The position numbers were made by a program, and so were the translations under genes. The notes beneath the pieces are model-generated. The model was not told the DNA's origin and ran no database searches. It saw only the letters and a program-made list of their open reading frames with translations. A DNA stretch of 64,000 nucleotides, from contig NC_061454.1 in the NCBI RefSeq assembly GCF_022581195.2, forward strand, positions 4,588,001-4,652,000. Reading direction: 5' to 3'. Shown here piece by piece: positions 33,800-45,255 of the stretch. Positions within the stretch are counted from its first letter, which is position 1. Every line of letters starts with the position of its first letter. This DNA is from Helicoverpa zea. Lineage: Eukaryota > Arthropoda > Insecta > Lepidoptera > Noctuidae.

Positions 33800-36700
33800 C
33801 TACGAATAATTTAGTAATGGCGTTAATTTATTACTGGACTGATTGCGGGTATTAGGAGTAGCTACTTACCTAAGTGGAGTGTTACATGGTATGGCAAAAT
33901 TGTATGCGACTAAGCTGCTGTTTTTTTTTAAATTATTTATTACGTGGAGTGTCACCATTTGCCCTTATCGTATCGTTACCCTTAAAAATATCATAAACGA
34001 GAAACTCAGTTCGTTATGCTAAAATGGCCAGACAGGTGATATTTTTTTAGGGTACCTAAGAATTTATTGAAAGTAGTATCCCCCCAGGTATTGAAACAGT
34101 TGCGGACAAAGTCACTGGCGAAATCTAGCGTATAATTAATAATTAAGTATTATTGCTATTACATTTGGATGGATAATCAAAGAAGCACCACCGCAGTTTT
34201 CGCATCACAATTTGAGATGCTCAAATAATCATTCATCTCAACCGAGCATCAAACCCGGTACAACATTACCAAAACCATTACATTTATTCAAAGCTCCCAC
34301 AAGAGACTTACGTTTATCTTAACTGAACTTTATTTTACTTTTTACAGCCTGAAATCGTAAACAAAGCCAGTGGGTTGTGAGAATCAATTATGCATCAATT
34401 ACCTAAGTGAATCTGTTTAATTAGCGCTGATAGACGGTTTTTTAATTATTAAGCTTTTCACTGTTTGCAGCTAATACTAATTAACTTTGTTACTTAAATT
34501 CTTAGATAATGGAGAAAGTTCTATTGCAAGGAATGTTTTAATCTACAATGAAAACGTATAGAAAATGTACTTTTAGGTATATATAAAATCCTCATATAAT
34601 TAGAGCATTTTTGTGCTCTATTTATAATTAACAAATTAATGTAAATGTGTGTCTTCTCTTTCTTTGATCATTTCATCATCATCTATGCGCTTACATGGGA
34701 ATCGTAGGCATGCATGCGCTACGCCACGCTACGGCGTAGCACACGGTTAGCTACGATCGCATGGTGTCAACATACACATTGAATTTAAGGAAACTGACCT
34801 AAATATTTTTTTTAATGTTATTCAACAAATTGACTGAACGCATAAAAAATATTTCATCTTAATTTTGATTACTTACCCTTTTTTCATATATAGGTATACT
34901 TAAATTAATATAGATACCAGAATATGAAATCATAGTTATAATCATAATTTCCACCTTCAAAAACAACTCACAAGCGCTCAGACGCTATTTCCATAAAGAA
35001 AACAGCAGCCAACGTCACTGGAAGGGCCATGTTCATTAGTATTCCTCAAAATAGGATCGTTATGTTGTTTGTAGGTTTTCTTATGATGTCGGAACATGTT
35101 ACCCATGGCTCGCTGGACCCGAACACGCATAATGATGTATGCTAACGTTATTAAAGTGTATCATAATAAGCCTCGGCTGAAAGAAAACAACGTACTGCTG
35201 GTGAAACAAGTTTGGATGGATTTGTAGTTTGGTTTTGTTTGTTGGTTTACAAGTTTGGCGTTTTCTTGGTGGCATCGTTAGTTAAATTAAATTATTCCTT
35301 CTATATTAATATTTATAATGAATAGAAGAAATTATTTTTCCATAGTTACCGTATCGAAAGAAAGCCTATGTAACCTATCGCCATACCAAATGAAGTTAAC
35401 CGATTGATTAGGTTCTGTCATTTTGTTATCAATTTAAGGCGTACAAGAACAAACAAAGTAACTTTCGCAATTCTCGTACCTATGTATTAAGTAAGGATGT
35501 GTTGATAATTAAAATTTCTACGTTATTTTAATTTCTTATTTTGTGGAGTATTAAAAAAAAAAACTGTCCTGTGAATAACTTTATATATTAACAAAATCTT
35601 CATTATTCGTAATAGTTTAGTATTATGGACTCTGTACAAATTCTAAAATACTAAACTATTGAATAAGAAATAAATATTTCAATAAAGTAAAACTTGTTGC
35701 GCCGACCGTACAGAACTGCTCGAAGTGACCCTCAGTGCCTTACATACAGCTAACAATTGCTGCGGGACTATCCCGAGTCCGGCTCCGACATGTCCACCCT
35801 TGTTCATAGACAAATGAGCTCCTTCTTATTTATTTTAAAATATACCTCTTTTGTTTGTTATGAATTTATCATAGATATTTTTATTTATTAATTATTCCAA
35901 CTAAGCTCTTTAATGTGGTTGCACTAAAATTTAAAATTATTTTCTTATAAAAGCTCGTTGAAATCTAAGATTAATTTATTCATCGTGTCCCATGTCATTA
36001 GTAGAAGATAATTTACTGTTGCTCTTTGTAATTAAAAGTTAAAGGTTTGTAATGAGACTAACAAGACAAGTTCGTACTAAATCGTCACCTGAACTCATTA
36101 AGTTACAGGCTTCGATTTTCAAAATGGAAAATATAAACGAGGTTGTATGCGTGTCGTGGCAGGAGGCGAGTGGTTTCGGCCATTACTAACGTGAATATTG
36201 TAGGGTGGCCTGCAGCGACTCTATTGATTAGTCTCTCGTATGCCACCCATCATTCATTCATACTCGTGTCCGCAGCCCGCGTCAGTCTCCCGGTATTTTT
36301 CGCCATTTCTAGCCAAAGGCCGAAGTACATATTTGATGGTGCGTCGGTCAGGAAGGAAGGCGTGCTACGTAATTGGTCGTGCCGCCGGATAAATTCTGAT
36401 AGAACCCCTGGGTTCACCGCGTCGGATGTCTGTTAATGAGATCTGTTGAATATACAATTTTGTTCGAGTATTTTTTGCAGTTTTTTTCTTAATTGGAGTC
36501 ATTGGTTTTTGAGTTGGGGTGTTGCACAATTAATTTTGGGAATGATTTTTGATTTGGGAAAGGCAAATATTAAACACTTGAAAAGTTGCGCCATCGTTTC
36601 AAATGATGTCTCAAAATAAATCCTCACACGTACATACCTTGTATATTTATTAAAACATAGTGCATAAACGCGTAACAGATTTACCTCGACTTAAGAATCG

Positions 36701-39700
36701 CTTAACTTATTAACAAAGTACCCACCTGTATCATAATATTCATACTCAACTAACTCTCACACTAAGAAAACTTCGCAATGAACCATTATCCATCGGAAGT
36801 TATTTCGATGATATTTTTGTGTTGTGAAATACTTGCCGGCACAACAAGATAATCCAATTGTCAGACCAAACTCGTGGCCAACAGGCGTGAGGCGCTTTCG
36901 TCTGTGCACTCCATTGGGGACCTACTAGGTGAACTCGAGAGCAAACTCGCGGTGATAATGGGTGTGAGATTGGCTTGAGAAAAGTGTTTTATTTGTATTG
37001 TTGTTGGGTTGGTGTAAGTATAAAGTACACTTGCTTTACAGTTGATTCCTAGTGCAATAAGTACTCGATTTTATAATATGCAGGACTATACTTCTGAAAT
37101 AAAGCGACACAGGTTGCCGTTGTTATTTGTCATTTTATAAATATGTTCCTATGCTGTCTTGCTTATTGCTTTTTTATGCTGTGGTTTTTATCTGTTGTCT
37201 TCTAAATTGTTGTCTTCTTTTTCATATTGGAAATATTCTTGTCTCTTGTTTGTGTTTAATAAATATCTATATGTATATCTTGAACATGAAAATAAACTTT
37301 TAAACAGAAATGCGTGTAAATCCCCTGACAACAGCAAGTTATGAAAAATCTATATAAATTGAGCCAAAACCGTGGTAGTGGTACAGAATTCGGACGATAT
37401 GATATAGATGTTTGGGCTCAGATTACAGGCTGATAGAAACCCGATGGGTTTCATGTTCACTCATTGAACGGAAGGCTCGATGTAACGTGAACGCGCTCAG
37501 ATTTGTCACATAATGCCCAAAAAGGATAATAAATAAAAGCAAACTTTTTACGAAATAAAAACCATATTTTTTTAATGTCACGCTTCTTAGTTCTAAATTC
37601 AAATTCACGTGAATGCGTGTTATAAAGGCATACGTACTAAGATGCAGAATGTTCATTCGTTCATGAAAGAAATAAGGATTTTTATTCGCGTTTTCTCAAC
37701 GTCTTTTAATGTCCGCTTAATTTATTTTATAGTTCGTTTATAAATTACAAATTGGTTCTTTACTCCAAAGAGTTTGTCTTATTGCACGTGGGAATGAATG
37801 TGGTCGATCTTAGTTAACATTTCCAACGAGCTTTAAAGAGTTAATCAGATAAATTAGACCCGTATTATAGTCGTTATTTACTAAGCCTTAAGATCTAATC
37901 TTTAATCGTTAAAATAATAAAGGTTTTGTTGTTGTAGTAATCTGCATGATTAAGCAACACTTTATCCACAAATGGCTAAGTAAATTCAGATTTTTCTTAC
38001 CGTTCGCATAAAGGAAATGAAATCGAAATATTTCTGAATACTAATTCACCGTCTCGTCCACTCATTGTGTCATGGCGCCAGTCAAAAAAGGCTTCGGGAA
38101 GGCTTGTTTACATAATCGTTCAATTTGCAATGTTAAACAATTTGGACCAGATGTTTTCTTGCTTTTTATTTTAATCCAACAAAATGTAAGTAACTGCTTG
38201 TTTTTACTCCGGAACAATACGGTTTGAGAGCATCCAACATTAATTTAAATTAAATGGAATGTTTAATTTTGTTTTTTTTTTCTGCCTAGATAGAAGTAAA
38301 ATAGATTTCTCAGAAATAGGGGATTGTAAGGAGTCTAAAAGAAAGATAGGGTTATGTTGTCTGCTAATTGGGTCGTGGGTTGTCAGCTAGGCAGTCAAAA
38401 TATTTAGTTGAAAAGGCTAGGCATGATGATGATAAACTGGAAATTACATTCCAGGGTAAAATGTCTAAATATCTTTTATTATCTTTTTATTTCTTTAATA
38501 CTTCGTGGATAATATCAGACTGTTTATATTATTACTTATATATGTTTTTTTTCTATTACCATTGTAAAGAGAAATCTGTATCTGATGTATTTTGCATATT
38601 AGGAGTTTCCAATAAGAAAGATAAATAATGTCGGGACACCCAAAGATTCTCTTACTGACTACCAGAATTCAGTTTCAGGTTTCGTAAGAAGCTTTCAGAC
38701 ATCTACTGCAGAACGCAAGCTTAGTGCGATTTTGGATGGAGTCGTGCCTTTGTATGGCAGATTTATTAATAAACCAACTTGATAACATAAATCATAAATC
38801 TAAGGAGTATGTAATAGTTTTTTATTTAAGCCTTCAACTACAGATTACTTAATACTTACTACTAATTCATCCAGTTGATGTATATGCATTTTTGGTACAT
38901 CCAAAAAACGTGGCTCCCTGGATGCGGAGGACAGATATTGTTAGGGTATAGATGATCTCCCTACATGTCGCTATCACACCAAGCATTGCTTCACCTTGTG
39001 ATTGATTCACTCATGCGGCAGCTATTTAGCCAAGCTATATGAACGGTATGGTATAGGTATGGGGAATTGAAACAGCGTAAATAATTTACAAAATTTTATT
39101 TTCTCCTCCTGTCACCGGCTCTCTTAGGCTAGGTATTGTATGTTCTTTCTTTGTGTATTGGTAACACCATAACTGTCGTTCTAACAAACCGCCACAGGCT
39201 TCAGGTCTGACTTTGGACCGAAGATCTTGAACGAAAATGACAGACATTTTGTCGGCAACTGCTCAAGCGTTATTAAAGGTCTAACATATTTTAACTTGTC
39301 TGATACTAAGGTAGTTCTCCATAACATAAGTCAGACCAAAAACCTGTGGTGTTTTCCGTAAATTAAACATATCTTTAGATGGCAAGATTCACTAAACGCT
39401 AACATTATATTTTATGCCGGCCACAAACATTGTCAGATACAATCTAATGACATACAGTTCTGATTAAAGTTCTAACCACTAAAATCTTGAATTCCAATAA
39501 AAGGAAAGTATTTTATCATGAATTTACTAACGTCGTTGAGTATAAAGAATAAATATACTATTCTGAATGAATATTGAGCTGACTCTATGTAGGTAATATT
39601 TATATGGAGTTTCAGTCGTCGATATAAACCTTTGGGAAATAATTAGTGAACTTTTGATTTAATGGTTGTTTCATAATAGTTAATGATATATTCTTTAATA

Positions 39701-41230
39701 CATGTAGGCTATAGGAGCGACACATTTTTTTAAAACGTCGTCTCTATTTATAAAACTGGCACGTGATTGATGATCACACTTTATCTTAAAGGGCAGTATA
39801 AGTTATTTAAGTACAGAACCTGGATTACGAGAAAAACAGTTTATTTGTTGTTTTCATTATTTCCTTTTGGTTTATTTCGCCAACTTTGTCTGCAACGACT
39901 TATTCATAGGTACACATATAAAGGAATGTTAGCGTTTAAGGTTACTTATATACAATAACTGTATACATTTAAAAATCGATCGAACAACTGGTAAAACGTA
40001 GATCAATATATACAGAGACCGTTATTTACTTGAATTTAAACTTCAAAGATGTTGGCATCAAAATTATTGCTACGAAGTTTTGCGCCCAAACTTTAGCATC
40101 GGAACACATTAGGCAATTTTTCTTCAGAAAAGTGTTCCGATTCGTAAACCAAAAGCCATGTAGTAATGTTATTAACTTCTACATTACCATTACGTCAAAC
40201 AAAAAAAAAAATGCTTTTGTGTTTTGAATCGGCTTTTCAAATAAAAGTTGCCTAACAAGCCCTCGCTTAGGTACAAGATGTGTCTACTTAAATCTATGGT
40301 GTTTATACTAATATTTACAATATAAACGTATTAATAACGAGTCAATTGATTTACAGCTCGTTTACAAAGAAATAACAAAAGACGAGAGAACTATTTACAC
40401 AGCAAGGTTGCAAATCACAGGGAGGCGTGCGCAAGAAACATTGTTGTTGCGATATATCATAGCGGTAATTAAAATTAAAGTAAAAAGTACAATCTCTGGC
40501 AAGATTCGACATTGCTTTCTTACGTTTTATAATATATTTTATGGCTGTCAGCAAATATTGCAAGACGCATGGAGTTTTAGGTGTCTCACGATTAATCACA
40601 AATGTAAAAATTTTTTAAACGGAGAAGTAACCCCAAATACCCTTTAGGCTAGATTGCATACTCTTAATGTATTTATTGATGCAACTTGCTTCTTGAGCTA
40701 ATACTTCATTTCTAATATTTCGTTCATTTTTTTATTCAAATTAATGTTTGCTGATAAAATGCATATTCATTTGTTGTTTCGATGGTGAAATTGCAATCTG
40801 CGCAAGTACTACAACAGCATTCACAAAATTACGCAGTTATAATTTATTTTGTTCGATGGATCGAGTTCATATAAAATAAAAGAGTGCTTCAAAAACAACA
40901 GCTTTTTAATATTAAAGATATGCTTGATCTTTCCACGTCCACCATTAATTATCACTTTAATTTAAAATAGAAACAACACGCTTGTGTTTAACACATCTCG
41001 TTCTGTTCAACTCTTAAGTATCAGTAATTTAATGGAAATTTACATATAGCAAGTTAAAGTTATATAAATTGCCATTTTCACAACCGAAATTAAATATGTA
41101 GTAGGTACTAACGTATAACTTAACAGTTCACTGACAGAAGAAAAATTGTTACTGACGGCCAGCTTCCCAGCTGTCAGTAATAATTTTGTCTGTGTCGTAA
41201 GTTCAATAAATTGTCTGTGGCACAACACTG

Positions 41231-41497
41231 TCACTCAGTCTCGCCGTCGCTGGCCGGAGACGGGAGATGACATTTGAGGGATGTCGACGGCTTCGTGAGG
41301 TCGAGAGCGGGCTCGTGCGAGGGGCCGGGCGCGGCCGGGGCGGGCTGCAGGCTCAACAGGCTCGGAGGTTGGACGTACGGCGAGAGCATGCCGGCCGGGG
41401 CCTCCGCCGGCGGACACATCGCGGGCGGCGTCCAGCAAGCAGCGCTCGACGCCTCCGGAGCCATGGCCGCCGCGCTCAAGTACGAACACGACATCAT
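41231..41497 (-). CDS. Probable terminal exon of an unidentified gene, Ala/Pro-rich tail with LDLTKP motif
   Basis: On the minus strand an acceptor with a T-rich tract (TTGTAATTGTTTCAG) ends at 41498, and an open frame of 88 codons runs from 41497 to TGA at 41233-41231. It starts MMSCSYLSAAAM, is rich in Ala, Pro and Ser (CWTPPAMCPPAEAPAG, SPYVQPPSLL) and ends HEPALDLTKPSTSLKCHLPS then SPASDGETE. ALDLTKP resembles the PxDLSxK motif that recruits the corepressor CtBP, so a transcription factor is likely. GC content jumps at both exon edges. Caution: the block is GC-rich enough that the other frames are also open, so frame length alone is weak evidence. Upstream exons were not found and probably lie beyond 64 kb. 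Confidence 0.55.
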   Translation of the reverse strand: MMSCSYLSAAAMAPEASSAACWTPPAMCPPAEAPAGMLSPYVQPPSLLSLQPAPAAPGPSHEPALDLTKPSTSLKCHLPSPASDGETE

Positions 41498-44400
41498 CTG
41501 AAACAATTACAAATTCATTTTAAAAGATCTCCGGCATTACCTTGAGCGAAATTAGGTTGATTGTGCGTGTAATCTCCGAGAGAGATTGGAGTAAAAACAG
41601 GGCTTACATAAATAATGAAATATGTAGTATTATGAGATGAGAGGCCTGAAGAATTCGTGGATGGAGGGGGTTCTGTAATCACGCTAATGGCCAATGCGCA
41701 GCATAGCCGCGGGCCCCCCGCACCCCGCGCCGCCTCCTCAAGGAGGCTTTCATGCTAATGCAGATTGGGCGCAGGAGCAACACTAAATCGCATCACATGT
41801 CCGACACCTCGTAACTTCGCCGGAACTCTGAACTTATCACTTTGGGAAATTACATAAGAATATGATTTTTATTGCAGATCCTAGAGGTTCTACTACTAAA
41901 TTTTATATATTGTATCCATAAAATAACAAAATGTTGTATATGGCTTCTCACGTTTGCCAATATATCTTAAAGTAATTGTAAGTAAAGCATTTAGTGGCTA
42001 TATATCACAGCGCGGGTGCAGGGCGCCGCTCGCGTCCATTTTTCACACATATCGCTGTGAAATTGATTACCTACACAATACACGAGGCGTCCGAACAGCC
42101 ACTGCTGTTGTCCTAACAACTTGCTTCAATAACACGAGTATGTTGTACTAATATTGTCAAACTTGATATAAGGTACCTAACGAAATTTCTCTCAAAATGT
42201 ATGAATGGCAAATTGATTTGTAGCTCGGGCGATAGGCTTGTACTGCTATAATAGTTTCATAGTTAATATGGAGTACAAAAGCCTCCACACAATTGGCATA
42301 GTTGGAGGCAACAGCTGCTCGCGTACACGGAGTGTTCTAACAATGATATTGTAACTTTAATATTTATTGCACTTGATCAACTCTGCGCAAGTTTTATGGA
42401 ACTGCCTCCAAACATGTATTATGTGAGCACGCTAAAAACGACGAATTTTAATGCATAAATTAAGTTTATCCAAAAGCAACAATCTACTCACGTCAAGTCT
42501 TTAAACAAGCAGAACTTAATTAACTTGACGCCATTGTGCCCAAGAACGTAAAGTGCATAATTAAACCCTTCACGTAAACGCTTTGGTTAATATGTTTAAG
42601 CGTGGGTATTGCTTTAGGAGACCTAAACTCTCCTATGAGAATAAACAGGGTCTGAGGCGGGCGCGCTGGACGAGCCTCGCCGCACAAATGAATTAGTGGT
42701 GTTGTGACCCCCCCCTCGCGGCCGGCCGGCGGGCCACGCAGGGCGGGGGGCATGTTGCGATTAAAATATAATTAGGCGCTCGGCAATTGTTTCGCCATCG
42801 AGCCAGGTGGTGCGGCTCAGGGTTGCGGGAGGGTTTCCAATTACGTGCGCCCGGTGGCCGCGGAAAACACGCTTATTGCCTAATAATAGGACGGGGGGAG
42901 CAATATGAGGATCTTGTGTGGCTGATTAATTATTTCACGCGGCGGCTCGTTCGTGTTAAAAATCGAGGATACCTGTGCGGTGATAGGGGGTGATTGTAAC
43001 GCGATATTAATTGCTATCAAGACTGAGGTGACTAATAAATCACGTTCACCTACCGTTGGTACTTTCAGCATTAATGAATTCAAACGGGCTGCGATAATTG
43101 CGTACCTAATTACGGGCGGACGGAGCTGTCTAATTTATCACTGTCGGATTATGAATTAGGAATGGCGTTAATTAAACATGCATAATATTTGTGGAGGCGA
43201 TGTAATGGTGTGTTACGGTGGCGCATTTCAGCCTTGTACTCGGCTCTTAATATATGAACATATTATTTTCGCAAGTCTTCTTGTATAATTCAATGCAATT
43301 ATGATTTGTTATTAATGTTTCATGCATCATTTTAACTTTCGAATATCTATTTTTTGCTTACACCTATTTATGACTTTGAGATTTACATAACTCTTATTTC
43401 TTTTAACAGCCTGATTTCAAAATATTAAAAAAAAAAATACGGATATGCAAACAAACTAAATAGCCATAATTTTAACGAAACCTAATTTTAATATACAACA
43501 TACAAAGGAAGGATAGATTTCCATGCACCTTTCTGCCCTAACCTCATTATAGTGCAGACGGGGTTGCAATTCGTTAAGGTCAGTTGAGGGCAGTTCCCAA
43601 CCCCTCATGTGTTTGTCATTTTAATACTACTTCTAAGCTTGAAGCATTTCATTTTAAATGTACCTATTAATTAACAAGCAGCAGTATTAAAGTTTCTAAA
43701 ATACCATAAGAATAAAGTAGGTAAAAATATAAGGTAGCCCGTTCATGTACCTACTTTCAAACCTGACCTGAGGGAATTCCTTCAAGTACTCATCAAAAAG
43801 CCTACCTCCAATGTCGAATCCTTTTTGCGAAAACAAGAATAGGCGATCGTCTAGGCAACATTTATTTACATCCCAATAAAAAAACCCTTTCAGACCATGT
43901 TTAAAAATTCACGATATTCATACCCAACTTAATTCAATTAGAATCAAACGTATTGGGGTCAACAAACCGTAAGACCAACTAACGAAGGTACGGACCGGCA
44001 AAAAAGTTGCCAAAAATAGTTCGTGTAAGTGTCTGTATGTGTGTGTGCAACCCTGTAAAGGTCAGGGACACGGTGCCCGGGTCAGGGGGTCGCGTGACCT
44101 CGCCCGCTGCACCGTAATCACCGATATACGATATTGCTCAAGAATGGAAGGCTATATTAAACTCGAAACGATTCGTAGCTATTGTACCAGAAACTGCATT
44201 ATAACCAGTAACCTTAGTTATGCAATCTGTACTAAGAAATACTACGTTTTCATTACATTCTCTAAGATTTCATTAAATAAACCAAATTACAATGTATTTG
44301 CATTAATTTCGGCATCTACATACGTTTAAGCACAGTATTTATTGAATAGACAATAGGCCCGCTTCTAACACAAATTTCGGTTATTACAGACATACCGTAA

Positions 44401-45014
44401 GGAACTTCTGCGTATGTGCGTTCAATTTAATATCGGCCATTGAATAGAAAACGCCTCTGCGCTCACAATGGTCCATCGGCATTCCATTAACTACTAGAGC
44501 AAACACGGGGACGCGTGCGGGCACTAACTCAATACAAAACGATTCCTAGCGAACGATACTCGCACATTCGGGACATTCCTATTCGATTGTAACAACACTA
44601 ACGACTGTTTATATTGGCGGCGGGTTGGGCCCGATCCGGCCGACAATCGGGGCCCGGACGGACTTTCGCGAGACAATGCAAGACTGGGCCTAAATAATTT
44701 AATAGTTGTAGGCGGTGGCGCGGCTTCGAGCGGTCGGCAAACAGTCGGCCGACGTACGACGATATTGCATCGAGGTCTATCGGCCCAAGGTTTATGAAGT
44801 AAGCCTTTGTCTTGCACGCGTTGATTAATTGTCTGCCACGTGTGAGACTCGCTTTGTTTTGATTCGAAAGTTCGTTTCCTAATAGAAGTTGTGCATGGAA
44901 AGTTTTGGTACTTTGTGCTTTTGTGAATAATTACTCAAAATTAATGACATTTGATTTTAAAGAAAGTGGGTGACCGGGTTGGCTTATTTGAGACCGAACA
45001 GTGCCAACTAGTTC

Positions 45015-45221
45015 TTAGATTGAAACAAGAAAAAAAAACAATAAACTATTTATTATTCTAAGCATATTTCTATTTTTTAATTTGAATAAAACTTCAGAAG
45101 TTTCTTTCTCAAAAATAATTGCACCGCGGCGAAACTTTGGAAGACCTATGGACTCAGTGAGGATGTCCTTCACAAAGTTTTCCTTTTTCATAGACATAAT
45201 GGATGATATGAAGCTCTGAGG
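45015..45221 (-). pseudogene. Coding-like fragment next to a perfect hairpin
   Basis: On the minus strand, a frame from the hairpin arm reads SFISSIMSMKKENFVKDILT, then ESIGLPKFRRGAIIFEKETS, before drifting into AT-rich codons and a stop at 45017-45015. The first 40 codons are less AT-rich than the surroundings and look protein-coding; upstream an in-frame TGA lies in the hairpin loop region. I do not recognise it. It may be a retrocopied gene piece or an exon with lost partners. Confidence 0.25.
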
Positions 45222-45255
45222 TAAGCCTCAGAGCTTCATATCATCCATTATGTCT
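45192..45255. repeat. Perfect inverted repeat, 30-bp arms and 4-nt loop
   Basis: Arm 45192-45221 (AGACATAATGGA...CTGAGG) is exactly complementary over all 30 bases to 45226-45255, with loop TAAG at 45222-45225. The match stops abruptly on both outer sides. Such a perfect long hairpin is either very young or under constraint. Confidence 0.95.

Larger units (their letters stand above)
30127..41230. other. Gene-free intergenic region
   Basis: About 11 kb without a defensible gene. It holds one GC-rich repeat (31340-31578), a 20-bp palindrome (33780-33799), GC-rich short blocks near 33,740-33,790 and 36,140-36,420, and a GCTACG-rich patch with 8-bp arms GCTACGCC/GGCGTAGC (34718-34740). The part nearest 41,231 should contain the 3' UTR of the minus-strand gene that ends there; minus-strand AATAAA sites are at 40848-40843, 40736-40731 and 40677-40672. 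Confidence 0.55.

Noticed and set aside
41235..41545. Other long frames across the 41231 exon on both strands
   Set aside because: They arise from the high GC content; only the minus frame beginning at the acceptor has splice support.
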